DNA of 64,000 bases from Bifidobacterium boum (GCF_000741535.1 NZ_JGYQ01000007.1:124001-188000), one strand, 5' to 3'; positions 25,922 through 35,698 are shown, counted from the stretch's first letter. Notes: generated by a model not told the origin, from the sequence alone. Numbers and translations: made by a program.

Positions 25922-26731
25922 TCAGGACAGCATCATGATGACCACCGCGATCGCGGTGAGCGCAACCGTGACCGCCAGTATCCCCCAGTCGGCGGGCCGC
26001 ATTGCCAGCCGCACCCGGTAGGAGCGTTTGACACCCGGCAGTCCCAGGCCACGCGATTCCATCGCCCAGCCGACGCTGCGGCTCATCCGGAACGCGCGGA
26101 TCAGCACGGCGACAATCACCGGAACCCACGCGCGCGCCCGCGCCAGCATCAGCGTGAACGGGTTGCGGATGCCCCGCATCCGCGCGCCTTCACCGGACAA
26201 GTCCAAACCGCGGGCGCGTTGTGCGTCACGCACTTGGGTGACGATCCGCGCGAATACCGGAATGTAACGTAATGCAGTCGCCAACGTCAAACCGGCACTG
26301 TACGGCATGCCTACGGCGACCGCCCCACGGATGAGTTTCGCTTGGCTTGTGGTGAACAGGGTGAGGAAGCATGCGAAACCGAGCGCGGGAATACGCAAGC
26401 CCATCACCGCTGCCATCACCAGGTTCTCCCGGGTCAACCGCAACCAACCCCAATCGGCGATGACATGGGTGCCGGACCGGTCGAATATCGGCCACAACAC
26501 CACGATGAGCGCGATGATGACGGCGAGAATGCGCCACACCCACACGATGTTCTTCCAGGGAATATGGTCGGTAAGCAGCATGATATGTTCAAGCGCCAGC
26601 ACGCCAAGGATGAACGGCCAGCTTCGCCACACCAGGCACAGGACCAGCAAGGCGAGCGACATCAGGAATTTGACGCGTGGATCGGTGCGGTGCAGCCAGC
26701 CGTCGCCGGGTACATACAGGTCAGCGTCCAT
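25922..26731 (-). CDS. ecfT: ECF transporter transmembrane subunit EcfT
   Basis: This 269-aa protein (CbiQ family) has an N-terminal GDGWLHRTDPRVKFL typical of EcfT, several hydrophobic helices, and the two cytoplasmic coupling motifs around AQRARGLDL and AMESRGLGL, the Ala-Arg-Gly and Ser-Arg-Gly motifs that bind the ATPases. Its ATG at 26731 lies inside the end of the fused ATPase gene, an 11-bp overlap, with GGAGG 7 nt upstream. It joins the ATPases to the S component encoded at 28298-28936. Such transporters import vitamins or metal ions. Confidence 0.9.
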   Translation of the reverse strand: MDADLYVPGDGWLHRTDPRVKFLMSLALLVLCLVWRSWPFILGVLALEHIMLLTDHIPWKNIVWVWRILAVIIALIVVLWPIFDRSGTHVIADWGWLRLTRENLVMAAVMGLRIPALGFACFLTLFTTSQAKLIRGAVAVGMPYSAGLTLATALRYIPVFARIVTQVRDAQRARGLDLSGEGARMRGIRNPFTLMLARARAWVPVIVAVLIRAFRMSRSVGWAMESRGLGLPGVKRSYRVRLAMRPADWGILAVTVALTAIAVVIMMLS

Positions 26732-28283
26732 CAATCCGCCTCCCCGTCAGTCCTGCCGGATGCCACGGATCATCTGCGGCAAGCGCCAAACGTCCGCAAG
26801 CACGCAACCGGCCATCATCCAAGGTGATGAGCATGGTGCACCGTTCACGGACCACACGCATATCATGGCTGATCATCACCATGGTGGCGCCTTGCCGGTT
26901 GCGTTCCGACACGGCATCCAACATCATGCCGGACAGGCGACGGTCAAGCCCGGCGGTCGGCTCGTCAAGCACCACAATCGGCGTGTCCATGACCAGCACG
27001 GATGCGAACGCGACCAGTCGACGCTGCCCATACCCTAAGGTGGCCGGCGACTGGTCGGCGACATCCTCAAGGCCGAACCGGGTCAGTATCCGGTCTACAC
27101 GCCGGTCGATCTCGTCGCGCGGCACTCCCAGGCACGCAGGACCGAATGCGATTTCATCGCGTGTGGTGGAACAGAAAATCTGATGGTCGGGATTCTGGAA
27201 CGCAACCCCGACATGGGCGGCCATTTCGCCGACACGATGACGGGACACGTCAAGACCGTCAACCGTGACCGTTCCCGAAGTGGGGTGCAACATCCCGTTG
27301 AGATGACGGGCGAGCGTGGTTTTGCCCGAACCGTTGCGCCCGATAAGACCGACGAATTCGCCACGTGGAATAGTGAAGCTGACATCATCGAGCGCCGCGG
27401 AATCATTACCGCCTTGAGCATACCGGTAGGTGACCGATTGGAAGCGTATGGCCGGCGCGCTCCCATCGTCGTCTTGATGCACCGGCATCGGGGAGGTTCC
27501 CGGCGTCGGAGGTTCGGCTCCCGGCAGTGCGACACCGAGTTCGATCAACCGGTCACGATGGACGGTAAACAATGATGCGTCACTTTGCATGATGATGCTG
27601 CCATGGTCAAGCACCATGATGTGGTCGGCGTATCGTGCCAGATCGTCAGTATCCTGTTCGGCCATGATGATGGTCATCTTGCGCTGTGCCCGCAGTTTCT
27701 CCACGACGGCGCACACGTCCTGCTTGCCTTCAGGGTCGAGCGCCGCGGTCGGTTCGTCAAGCACAAGTACCTGCGGGCGGGCGGCGAGCGCGGCCGCAAT
27801 GGCTACTCGCTGCATTTGTCCGCCGGACAAGCTGGTCGGCACGCGATGACGGTACCCGTCCATGCCGACCAGATGCAGCAGGGTATCAATCCGTTGGTCT
27901 ATGAGGTCGGGATCGACACCGCGGCTTTCCATCGGAAACGCGAGTTCATCCTCCACGCTGGCGCAGAACAATTGGGATTCCGGATCCTGTTGGACGTATC
28001 CGACCGCGCTGGAGAGTTGTGCGACAGTGCATTCGGCGGTGTCGTATCCGGCGACGGTCATGCCGCCGCGCATCACCCCGTCTTCAGGGTTGGGGATGAT
28101 GCCGGCGAACGCCATGCACAGCGTGGATTTGCCTGCCCCCGTAGGGCCGATGATGCCAGTGAAGGATCCGGATTGGATGGCGAAATCCAAGCCGTTCAGC
28201 GCTTGGATCGGTTCACCGGTATCGGTTTGCGGCGTGTACCACCAGCTGAGATGGTGCGCCGTGATGATGGGGGCGTCGCTCAT
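26721..28283 (-). CDS. ecfA: ECF transporter fused double ATP-binding protein (EcfA-EcfA')
   Basis: The 520-aa protein has two ABC ATPase domains in one chain. First: Walker A GPTGAGKST, Q-loop VQQDPESQL, signature LSGGQMQRVAIA, Walker B VLVLDEPTAALD. Second: Walker A GRNGSGKTT, Q-loop FQNPDHQIF, Walker B IVVLDEPTAGLD and switch His in MISHDMRV. The second signature is LGYGQRRLVAFA, differing from LSGGQ at two positions, so one ATP site may be weaker. Fused EcfAA' proteins are common in actinobacteria. The S-component stop lies 14 bp upstream and EcfT overlaps downstream, so the three form an operon. Confidence 0.92.
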   Translation of the reverse strand: MSDAPIITAHHLSWWYTPQTDTGEPIQALNGLDFAIQSGSFTGIIGPTGAGKSTLCMAFAGIIPNPEDGVMRGGMTVAGYDTAECTVAQLSSAVGYVQQDPESQLFCASVEDELAFPMESRGVDPDLIDQRIDTLLHLVGMDGYRHRVPTSLSGGQMQRVAIAAALAARPQVLVLDEPTAALDPEGKQDVCAVVEKLRAQRKMTIIMAEQDTDDLARYADHIMVLDHGSIIMQSDASLFTVHRDRLIELGVALPGAEPPTPGTSPMPVHQDDDGSAPAIRFQSVTYRYAQGGNDSAALDDVSFTIPRGEFVGLIGRNGSGKTTLARHLNGMLHPTSGTVTVDGLDVSRHRVGEMAAHVGVAFQNPDHQIFCSTTRDEIAFGPACLGVPRDEIDRRVDRILTRFGLEDVADQSPATLGYGQRRLVAFASVLVMDTPIVVLDEPTAGLDRRLSGMMLDAVSERNRQGATMVMISHDMRVVRERCTMLITLDDGRLRACGRLALAADDPWHPAGLTGRRIDGR

Positions 28284-28297
28284 ATGGGTACCGTTAT

Positions 28298-28936
28298 TCA
28301 GTGGCCGGCGCCTGCAGGGGTGTCCGGTTTGGCTGTTGCGGTTTCATCGGAAACGCCGGTCTGCTGGTTGGAAGCGGCGGCATCATCCTCAGGAATCGTG
28401 ACCGTAGGCTGCACGCCCAGATTGCCCATGCGTACGAGCGGCGGATAGGCTTTGCGGACGGCGGCGAACAGTGCGTATGCGATGACCAGGCCGACTGCCA
28501 TCTGTCCGGCGTTGCCGGCCACCTCGCCCAAGGCTGGCCCCCAGCCGGAGAGGATGCCGCCGGCAATGAAATAGCCGAATACTTTCCACACGCCGGCGAT
28601 AACGGAGCCGGCAATCATATTGGCCGGGCGGAACTTGCGCACAATCAGCCCGACGAGCACCGCTTGCAGACCGTCAATGATGAACGTGAATACCGCCCAC
28701 TGCGGGTAGCCGGACAGCAGGTCGGACAATGCCGGTCCGAGCCCGCCAATCACACCGCCGACCCACGGGCCGAACGCGTAGGCGGAAAAGAAGATCATCG
28801 CGTCGGACAGGTTGAGATACCCACGTGTCGGTGTCGGTAGTTTCACCAGCATGGTCATCACCGTGGTCAGGGCGGTCATGATGGCGATCAGCGGAATCAT
28901 GCTTGCTTTGAATGTGGTTTTGGATTGTGCAGCCAT
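28298..28936 (-). CDS. ECF transporter substrate-binding (S) component
   Basis: This 212-aa membrane protein has about five to six helices. Near residue 40 GYLNLSDAMIFFSAYAFGP and GGVIGGLGPALSDLLSGYP match the ECF S-component family that includes HmpT/YpaA-like proteins (PF07155 group). The C-terminal 35 residues are a polar Asp/Thr/Pro-rich tail. The ATG at 28936 follows GAGAGGGAACAC. It is the first gene of the ecfS-ecfA-ecfT operon. The vitamin is not determinable; no thiamine, riboflavin or cobalamin riboswitch was seen in the 127-bp leader. Confidence 0.85.
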   Translation of the reverse strand: MAAQSKTTFKASMIPLIAIMTALTTVMTMLVKLPTPTRGYLNLSDAMIFFSAYAFGPWVGGVIGGLGPALSDLLSGYPQWAVFTFIIDGLQAVLVGLIVRKFRPANMIAGSVIAGVWKVFGYFIAGGILSGWGPALGEVAGNAGQMAVGLVIAYALFAAVRKAYPPLVRMGNLGVQPTVTIPEDDAAASNQQTGVSDETATAKPDTPAGAGH

Positions 28937-28961
28937 GTGTTCCCTCTCTTCAATACCATAG

Positions 28962-28997
28962 GCGTGTGATACGCCACTATGCCGGCGCATCACACGC
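28962..28997 (-). terminator. Hairpin between the binding-protein gene and the ECF operon
   Basis: GCGTGTGATACGCC and GGCGCATCACACGC pair over 14 bp (one G-U) around an 8-nt loop. It lies 25 bp before the S-component start and about 65 bp past the preceding stop. It may end the upstream transcript or act as an attenuator. CTTACGTAAG, a 10-bp palindrome, lies beside it at about 29002-29011. Confidence 0.5.
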
Positions 28998-29063
28998 ATA
29001 TCTTACGTAAGCTGACCGCTGGTACGTCTGTTCGCGTCCATATCGTGTGGACGTGCGCGTGGC

Positions 29064-30713
29064 TCAGCTGTTGACTGTCAGCTTGTAGTAATCGGGCAGC
29101 CCCATGTAGTTGAAGGACAGTGACCCGACCTGCTTGCCGGCTGCCGCCGTGACATTCGTGTACCACAGCGGGATCACGGGAAGGTCTTGGAACAGCTGTT
29201 CTTCGGCCTTGTGGTAGTAGCTGATCGCCCCGTCAAGGGTGGTTTGGCGTGCCGCCTGGTCGATGAGCGCGTCGAATGCGGCGCTCTTGTAGTCGCCGTT
29301 GTTCAGGCCCTTGCCGTCCGCGGACGCGGAATCGTAGGCTTGTACCAGGTAGCCTTCCGGATGCGGGTAGTCCGATTGCAAGCCTTGGATGAATGCGGCG
29401 CCGACGGTCCTGTTGTGGATGGCCGTGCTCAGTTCCTTGGAGGTTGAGAAGATCAGCGGTTGCGCGTCGATGCCGAGCGCGTTCCTGATGGAGTTGCAGA
29501 TCGCATCGATCCACGGCTTGTTGCCGCTGTCGGTGCTGTAGGCGAGTCGGAAGGTCCCTTCCCACGGGCTGATGGCGTCGGCCTGTTTCCACAGTTTCTT
29601 GGCTTGCTGCGCATCATAGTCGAGCACTGAGGCCCCGGAGAGGATTTGACTGTATCCGGCGATGGTCGGAGCGGTGAAGTCGGTCGCCTTGGTGGCGGTA
29701 CCGTACAGGACCTTCTTGATAATGGATTCGCGGTCGACGGCGTGGGCGATGGCCGCCCGCCGCAACGCGCCCTCCTTGCCGGAGAAATGCGCCATGCTCT
29801 GGGGTATCGTGAAGGATTTGAAGCCGGGTCCGGGCTTGCTTACGGTTTGCAACTGTTCTTGGCTGTAGGTTTTCAGCGCGCTTGACGGAATCGAATCCAA
29901 CACGTCGAGATTGCCGGCCAGCAGGTCGGAGTATGCGGCATCGAGACTGGTGTATAACTCGTAGGTCACACCCCCGTTCTTCGCTTTGCGCGGCCCGGTG
30001 TACTTGGGGTTGGGTACGAGTTTGATTTCCTTGTCGTGCGACCAGGAGGCGAGCTTGTACGGCCCGTTGCCGACCGGGTGCTCGCCGAACGCGTCGATGT
30101 TCCTGTACGCGCTTTGCGGCAGCGGCAGGAACGCGACGTCGCCGACCTTATACGGGAACGAGGAGTCCGGGGCGGCGAGTGTCACTTCAAGCGTGGTGTC
30201 GTTGACGGCCTTGAGCCCCGATAATTGGGCGTTCTTGTCGCCGCTTTCGTCTTGCAGCGCATCATAGCCCTTGATGGTGGAGAAGATGGCGGCACCGAGC
30301 TGTCCGTTGGCTGCGTTCGCCGCAAACGACCATGATTTCGCGTACGTGGAGGCGGTGATCTTCTCTCCGTCTGAAAAATGCAAGCCGGATCGTAATGTGA
30401 TGGTGTATCGGGAAGCATCGGCGTTCGGCGTGATGGATGTGGCGTCCGCATAGATGAGTTTCCCCGCGGCATCGAAGGTGACCAGGCCTTCATACAGTTG
30501 CGTGACGACCTTCCAGCCGGCAAGGTCGTCGGTATTGCTGGGGATCAGCCCTGCAGCGGGCTCGACATTGTTGACGGTGACGATGCTTTTCGCCGGCGCG
30601 GAAGCGGATGCGTCGGAGGATGTGCCGCCGGAGCAGCCTGATACGAGCATTGAGGATGCGGCAAGCACCGCTACGGCGGCCCTTGTAATCAAACGATGCA
30701 TAGTCTTCTTCAT
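29064..30713 (-). CDS. Family 5 extracellular solute-binding lipoprotein (oligopeptide type)
   Basis: This 549-aa protein has a basic start (MKKTMHRLITR), hydrophobic core and lipobox LVSGC near residue 28, then a Ser/Ala-rich linker. SBP_bac_5 features follow: VTQLYEGLVTFD, TITLRSGLHFSDGEKITA and NGPYKLASW. Family members deliver peptides, nickel or sugars to ABC importers. No permease or ATPase gene adjoins it, so it must share a transporter encoded elsewhere. The ATG at 30713 follows AAGGAAC; an upstream frame extension lacks a signal peptide. It lies upstream of the ECF operon, separated by a hairpin. Confidence 0.9.
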   Translation of the reverse strand: MKKTMHRLITRAAVAVLAASSMLVSGCSGGTSSDASASAPAKSIVTVNNVEPAAGLIPSNTDDLAGWKVVTQLYEGLVTFDAAGKLIYADATSITPNADASRYTITLRSGLHFSDGEKITASTYAKSWSFAANAANGQLGAAIFSTIKGYDALQDESGDKNAQLSGLKAVNDTTLEVTLAAPDSSFPYKVGDVAFLPLPQSAYRNIDAFGEHPVGNGPYKLASWSHDKEIKLVPNPKYTGPRKAKNGGVTYELYTSLDAAYSDLLAGNLDVLDSIPSSALKTYSQEQLQTVSKPGPGFKSFTIPQSMAHFSGKEGALRRAAIAHAVDRESIIKKVLYGTATKATDFTAPTIAGYSQILSGASVLDYDAQQAKKLWKQADAISPWEGTFRLAYSTDSGNKPWIDAICNSIRNALGIDAQPLIFSTSKELSTAIHNRTVGAAFIQGLQSDYPHPEGYLVQAYDSASADGKGLNNGDYKSAAFDALIDQAARQTTLDGAISYYHKAEEQLFQDLPVIPLWYTNVTAAAGKQVGSLSFNYMGLPDYYKLTVNS

Positions 30714-30869
30714 GTGTCGGTTCCTTCTCTGGGGAAATGCCCGCACCATAGGTGCCGCGACCATAGCGTTCTATCAGACTACACTCCAAGGTATCGAGGA
30801 CATTGCGCCGAGAACGCAATTGCGATGGCATGCCTGTAGCCGCTTCCAAGCGCCGCTCCAGACAAGACA

Positions 30870-30906
30870 GCGCGGGTGCGGTGACGTCGTATCACCGCAC
30901 CCGCGC
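30870..30906 (-). terminator. Terminator after the sulfhydrylase gene
   Basis: GCGCGGGTGCGGTGA pairs perfectly with TCACCGCACCCGCGC over 15 bp around a 7-nt loop, 38 bp past the stop codon. Confidence 0.65.
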
Positions 30907-30944
30907 AACCAATCGCATGCTGATTATGCCCTACCGGTCATGTA

Positions 30945-32261
30945 CTACTTGGCGAGGCCGGATTCGCGCAGCGCTTTGAAGCCGCCTTCGAGATCCTCGA
31001 TGATGTCATCGATGTTCTCCAAGCCGATGGACAGACGAATCGTGCCCTGATGGATGCCCTGATCCTCAAGCTCCTCCGGGGACTCCTGGGAGTGCGTGGT
31101 GGATGCCGGGTGCACGACGAGGGACTTGGCGTCGCCGACGTTCGCCAGCAGCGAGAACAGGTGCAGGTTGTTGATGAACACGCGTGCCGCGTCCTTACCA
31201 CCCTTGATGTCGAAGGTGAAGATGGAGCCGCCGCCGTTCGGGAAGTACTTGGCGTACAGGTCGTGGTCGGCGCGTCCCGGCACGGCCGGGTGGCTTACGG
31301 ACTCGACTTCCGGCACGGTCTGCAGGTACTCGACGACCTTCAAGGCGTTCTGCACGTGGCGTTCGACACGCAGGGAAAGCGTCTCGGTGCCCTGCAGCAG
31401 CAGGAATGCCGCGAACGGGGAGAGCGTGGCGCCGGTATCGCGCAGCAGGATGGCGCGGGCGCGGGTCACGAAGGCCACGGGGCCGAGGGCCTCATAGAAG
31501 TTGAGGTTGTGGTAGGAAGGATCCGGCTCCGTCAAGGTCGGGAACTTGCCAGGCACCGCAGCCCAGTTGAACTTGCCGCCCTCGACGATCACACCGCCGA
31601 GCGTGGTGCCGTGGCCGCCGATGAACTTGGTGGCGGACTCCACCACGATGTCGGCGCCATGCTCGAGCGGGCGGAACAGGTACGGGGTTGCGAAGGTGTT
31701 GTCGACGACGAGCGGCAGGTTGTGCTTGTGGGCGATGTCGGCGATGGCTTCGATGTCAGCCAGGTCGGCGTTCGGGTTGCCGAAGGTCTCGATGTAGACG
31801 AGCTTCGTGTTGTTCTGGATGGCGTCCTCGAAGTTCTTCGGATCGCTCGGCTCGACGAAGGTGGTGTTCACGCCGTCACGCGGCAGCGTGTGGCGCAGCA
31901 GATTGAAGGTGCCGCCGTAAATGTGCTTGGAGGCCACGATATGGTCGCCGGTCTGCGTGATGTTGCGCACCGCGTATTCCACGGCGGCGGCGCCCGAGGC
32001 GACGGCGAGGCCGGCGGTGCCGCCTTCGAGCGCGGCGATACGATCCTCGAACACGCCCTCGGTGGTGTTGGTCAAGCGGCCGTAGATGTTGCCCGGATCC
32101 TGAAGGCCGAAACGGGCCTCGGCATGATCGAAGTCATGGAAAACGTAGCTGGTGGTCGCGTAAATCGGGACCGCACGGGAATCGGTCGCGGGATCCGCCT
32201 GTTCCTGGCCAACGTGCAGCTGCAGGGTTTCGAAACGGTAGTGGTTGTTCTTTTCAGCCAT
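30945..32261 (-). CDS. metY: O-acetylhomoserine sulfhydrylase (PLP-dependent Cys/Met metabolism family)
   Basis: The 438-aa enzyme begins [32 protein letters not shown]-like, as is usual for OAH sulfhydrylases ([11 protein letters not shown] through ATTSYVF). Other landmarks are [31 protein letters not shown] and the PLP-lysine in [13 protein letters not shown]. The length and [18 protein letters not shown] favour an O-acetylhomoserine sulfhydrylase over a cystathionine lyase. It would make homocysteine or methionine directly from sulfide or methanethiol. The ATG at 32261 follows AAGGAGCACC. It is divergent from pyridoxal kinase, which supplies its cofactor. Confidence 0.92.
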   Translation of the reverse strand: MAEKNNHYRFETLQLHVGQEQADPATDSRAVPIYATTSYVFHDFDHAEARFGLQDPGNIYGRLTNTTEGVFEDRIAALEGGTAGLAVASGAAAVEYAVRNITQTGDHIVASKHIYGGTFNLLRHTLPRDGVNTTFVEPSDPKNFEDAIQNNTKLVYIETFGNPNADLADIEAIADIAHKHNLPLVVDNTFATPYLFRPLEHGADIVVESATKFIGGHGTTLGGVIVEGGKFNWAAVPGKFPTLTEPDPSYHNLNFYEALGPVAFVTRARAILLRDTGATLSPFAAFLLLQGTETLSLRVERHVQNALKVVEYLQTVPEVESVSHPAVPGRADHDLYAKYFPNGGGSIFTFDIKGGKDAARVFINNLHLFSLLANVGDAKSLVVHPASTTHSQESPEELEDQGIHQGTIRLSIGLENIDDIIEDLEGGFKALRESGLAK

Positions 32262-32612
32262 AATGGTGCTCCTTGGATTGATGGTGTGATGGCCTATCCG
32301 TCTTGCCCTCACGTTCCTGTTGTGCAACCGGCTCGTTGAGGTGTTGATTGAGAGATTAGGACACCCGGACAAGCCCTGCAAGGGCGTTGTTATCGCGCTT
32401 AGCTATAACCACTTCATCAAGCTTGAAATCAAGGGAATCAGCAACATCGAACGAAGCGAAAAACTTGCCTGAACGTACGCGACACGCCGGGCGTGCGACG
32501 GGAACGCGACACCGATGGACGGCACAGAACCGGGACGAAAGCCGGCAGGACAAGGCCGCAGACTACAGTCGTTGACGACGCGGCCGCAAGCCGGCGCGCA
32601 GAAAGGCTTCCC
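32262..32612. promoter_or_regulatory. Divergent promoter region of metY and pyridoxal kinase
   Basis: This 351-bp region holds no gene I can support. For the leftward metY a candidate promoter reads TTGATT (32432-32427), 18-bp spacer, TTATAG (32408-32403), giving a leader of about 135 nt. GCCCTTGCAGGGC, a short inverted repeat, lies in that leader at about 32377-32390. No clear promoter is visible for the rightward kinase gene. Confidence 0.4.
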
Positions 32613-33521
32613 ATGACTCAAAACACGACCACCAATGATGCAATCACCCCAGACGTGACGCTCTACCAGCGCGATCCGAAGTACATTCCCCGCGTGGCCG
32701 CGGTGCACGATATGTGCGGCTACGGCAAATGCTCGCTGACCGCCGCGATTCCGATCCTGTCGGCGGCGGGATGCGACGTGTGCCCCGTGCCGACCGCCTT
32801 GTTCTCCGCACATACCAGGTACCGGGTCTTCACCATGCATGACACGACCGATATTCTGGAGGGTTACCTTGACGCGTGGCGGCAGGAGAACGTCGATCTT
32901 GACGGCGTGTACAGCGGTTTTCTGGGATCGGCCGATCAGGTCGCCATCATCAAGCGGCTGTACCGGGAATACCCGCATGCGTTGCGCTTGGTCGATCCGG
33001 TGATGGGCGATGGCGGCGAGATGTATCCGACATACACGGCGCAACTATGCCAAGCCATGGGCGAACTGGTTGATGGCGCCGACGTGCTCATGCCGAATCT
33101 GACCGAGGCGAGCATCCTGACCGGTCAGGACTATCCGGGGCAGAATCTCGACGACGGGCAGGTTGACGACATGCTCGAGGCCCTGCTCGCTTTGGGCGCC
33201 AAGAACATCGTGCTCAAAGGCATCGATCGCGGGGATGGCACGCTGCGCAACTACGTGGTGAGCGCTTCCACAGGTATCGCGGGCAAGCGCGAGCTCGTAC
33301 ACGACAAGCTTCCTTATATGACCCATGGCACCGGTGACGCCTATGCTTCCGCCATGTGCGGGGCAATCATGGCGGGACGGGGCTTGGCCCAATCCGCGAG
33401 GATCGCCGGCGAATTCGTCCGCCATGCGATGCTGCATACCATCGACCAGCCGCATCATGAGGAGCGTGGTGTGAATTTCGAACTCGATCTTGGCGATCTC
33501 ACCGGCCTGGTCAACAGCTGA
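32613..33521 (+). CDS. pdxY: Pyridoxal kinase (PdxY/PdxK family)
   Basis: This 302-aa ribokinase-fold enzyme phosphorylates pyridoxal, giving the cofactor PLP. Near residue 30 VAAVHDMCGYGKCSLTAAIPIL is the substrate region of PdxY-type kinases; DPVMGDGGEMYPTY carries the metal/ATP-site segment; MPNLTEASILTG and HGTGDAYASA, with the catalytic Asp and anion hole, are diagnostic. AAAGG precedes the ATG at 32613. It is transcribed alone and divergent from the PLP-dependent sulfhydrylase. Pyridoxamine kinase or hydroxymethylpyrimidine kinase activity is less likely given the VAAVHDMCGYG motif. Confidence 0.9.
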   Translation: MTQNTTTNDAITPDVTLYQRDPKYIPRVAAVHDMCGYGKCSLTAAIPILSAAGCDVCPVPTALFSAHTRYRVFTMHDTTDILEGYLDAWRQENVDLDGVYSGFLGSADQVAIIKRLYREYPHALRLVDPVMGDGGEMYPTYTAQLCQAMGELVDGADVLMPNLTEASILTGQDYPGQNLDDGQVDDMLEALLALGAKNIVLKGIDRGDGTLRNYVVSASTGIAGKRELVHDKLPYMTHGTGDAYASAMCGAIMAGRGLAQSARIAGEFVRHAMLHTIDQPHHEERGVNFELDLGDLTGLVNS

Positions 33522-33631
33522 ACCAGCGGTACAACAAGGTGAAAACAGTGTAATATCAAGGTTCATCATCTTCTGACCACATTGCCCCGGCGGGCTGGCG
33601 GCACAGCTTCGATGCATGATGCAATAGCGGC

Positions 33632-34099
33632 ATGGACTACACCAACCCACTATCATCATCCTGCAGCTATCCACACGCGCACACGCAAGTCACCGACTCC
33701 ATCGAACGTGCCCGCGCGACCCTGCTTGAGCCGTCCACGTCGGCGAAAACACTGGGGACGGCCGGCGAACAGTACGCCGCGTACACGTTGATCGCCGACA
33801 ACTGGCATCTTCTCGCCTGTAATTGGCGTACACGGTACGGCGAAATCGACTTGATCATGCTTGCCGACGATTTGACGCTCGTCTTCGTGGAGGTCAAGAC
33901 GAGACGGTCATCCCGGTTCGGCACTCCACAAGAAGCGGTGCATGCCGGCAAACAGGCGGCGTTGCGGAAAACCGGCCGCCTATGGCTCAGTGAGCATCAT
34001 GATGATCGCCCGTATTATCGCGCAATCCGTTTCGATGTCGTCAGCATTGAAATCCGCGACGGCGATATCCATGTGCAGCATATCCGCGGGGCGTTCTGA
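33632..34099 (+). CDS. yraN: YraN family nuclease-fold protein (UPF0102)
   Basis: The 155-aa protein contains the UPF0102 core: GTAGEQYAAYTLI, NWRTRYGEIDLIM and VFVEVKTRRSSRFG, which carry the Asp and Glu-x-Lys residues of a PD-(D/E)XK nuclease fold. An extra 40-residue N-terminus precedes the core. The true start could be further downstream, for example within the leader, since no strong ribosome site precedes 33632. Its stop codon TGA overlaps the ATG of comM by one base. yraN-comM-dprA is a conserved gene order linked to DNA processing and transformation. Confidence 0.88.
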   Translation: MDYTNPLSSSCSYPHAHTQVTDSIERARATLLEPSTSAKTLGTAGEQYAAYTLIADNWHLLACNWRTRYGEIDLIMLADDLTLVFVEVKTRRSSRFGTPQEAVHAGKQAALRKTGRLWLSEHHDDRPYYRAIRFDVVSIEIRDGDIHVQHIRGAF

Positions 34100-35631
34100 T
34101 GGTACGGATCGGCAGCGCCTCATCTGTCGGCTTCCTCGGATTGCGCGCCTTCACCATACACATGCAGGCGTTCGTATCCCAAGGATTGCCCTACTTTTCC
34201 ATCATCGGGCTTCCTGACGCGTCACTGAGCGAAGCCCGCGAACGGGTCAAGTCCGCGTGTCAAGCCGCCGGTTTTGAATGGCCGCAAACCAGGGTGACGG
34301 TGAACCTCTCCCCCGCATCCATGCCCAAACGCGGTTCAGCGCATGATCTGGCAATCGCGGCGAGCGTATTGGGCGCGGCGGGGAAAATCACCGGTGACGC
34401 CCTGGCACGGACCGTCATGCTTGGCGAAGTCAACCTTGACGGCAGCGTACTGCCGGTACCCGGCGTGCTTCCCGCTGCACTGCACGCCAAAGCATGCGGC
34501 ATGAACCGGATCATCGTCCCGGAAGCAAACGCTGATGAAGCCCGACTGGTGACGGATATCGCGGTGACCGGCGTGCGGCACGTCGGCGAGCTGATTGAAC
34601 TGCTGGGCGGTGAAGCACGGTACACGCTTTCCGATCTGCCGGAACACACCGCGGACGATGGGCACGCCATGGCCATGCCCCCGGTGGGTGACATGGCGGA
34701 AGTGATCGGTCAGGATCACACGAAATGGGCGTTGCAAATCGCGGCCGCCGGCGGACACCACGCGCTGCTGGTCGGTCCTCCCGGCGCCGGCAAAACAATG
34801 CTCGCTTCCCGTCTTCCCGGCATCATGCGCCCGTTGGATGAGAACGAACAGTTGGAAGTCGCATCGGTACGCTCATTGTGCGGCACGCTGCCGCGATTCG
34901 GAATCAGTGATATTCCACCGTATGAGGCACCACATCATAGTGCTTCCGCCGCCGCGCTCGTAGGAGGCGGCAGCGGTATCGCTACACCGGGCGCGATCAC
35001 CAGAGCCCACCGTGGCATCCTGTTCATGGATGAGGCGCCCGAATTCGCCGCCCGCGCCCTGCAAACCCTTCGTGAACCGTTGGAATCCGGGTGCATCGCC
35101 TTATCCCGAGCGAAAGGCACCGCCTGGTATCCGGCACGATTCCAACTGGTTATGGCGGCGAACCCCTGCCCATGCGGCTTCGCGTACGGTACCGGCGAGC
35201 GCTGCACGTGTCGCGAACGCGACCGGGTCCGGTATTTCTCCCGGTTATCCGGTCCGATTCTCGATCGGATCGACATTCAGGTGGAGGTGCCCCCGATCAA
35301 TGAGATTGTCGCCGGCGTCTTGCCCAAGGACGGCAAGGACAGCGCGTCGATGCGGCAGGAAGTCATTCAGGCCCGGGATTGTGCGACGGAACGTTTCCGA
35401 GCACAAGGCTGGTCATGCAACGCGCAAGCTGATGGCGTGTGGCTGCGCGCCAACACGTCGCGTCAGGCCATTGAACTGGTCAACCGGGCTTTGGATTCGA
35501 GACGGTTGAGTCTGCGGGGCGCCGACCGTGCGATGCGGTTGGCGTGGACGCTTGCCGACATGCAGGGCAAAATGTCCCCGGACCGGCAGGACATGGCCCA
35601 GGGTATCGCGTTACGGACGCGTATGGCCTAA
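34099..35631 (+). CDS. comM: ComM/YifB family Mg-chelatase-like AAA+ ATPase
   Basis: The 510-aa protein has an N-terminal ChlI-like domain (IIGLPDASLSEARERV, VNLSPASMPKRGSAHDL), an AAA+ ATPase core with Walker A GPPGAGKTM near residue 224 and Walker B GILFMDEAPEF, and a C-terminal Mg_chelatase_C domain. NPCPCGFAYGTGERCTC has the Cys pairs seen in this family. ComM is a helicase that aids branch migration of transforming DNA in other bacteria; its role in bifidobacteria is not settled. It is translationally coupled to yraN and followed by dprA after 67 bp. Confidence 0.92.
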   Translation: MVRIGSASSVGFLGLRAFTIHMQAFVSQGLPYFSIIGLPDASLSEARERVKSACQAAGFEWPQTRVTVNLSPASMPKRGSAHDLAIAASVLGAAGKITGDALARTVMLGEVNLDGSVLPVPGVLPAALHAKACGMNRIIVPEANADEARLVTDIAVTGVRHVGELIELLGGEARYTLSDLPEHTADDGHAMAMPPVGDMAEVIGQDHTKWALQIAAAGGHHALLVGPPGAGKTMLASRLPGIMRPLDENEQLEVASVRSLCGTLPRFGISDIPPYEAPHHSASAAALVGGGSGIATPGAITRAHRGILFMDEAPEFAARALQTLREPLESGCIALSRAKGTAWYPARFQLVMAANPCPCGFAYGTGERCTCRERDRVRYFSRLSGPILDRIDIQVEVPPINEIVAGVLPKDGKDSASMRQEVIQARDCATERFRAQGWSCNAQADGVWLRANTSRQAIELVNRALDSRRLSLRGADRAMRLAWTLADMQGKMSPDRQDMAQGIALRTRMA

Positions 35632-35698
35632 TTGCCTGGCAGGTCTAACTGTTTCAGGCTGTATTCCATAGCATCGTTATCGACAGGAAAGGACCAGT

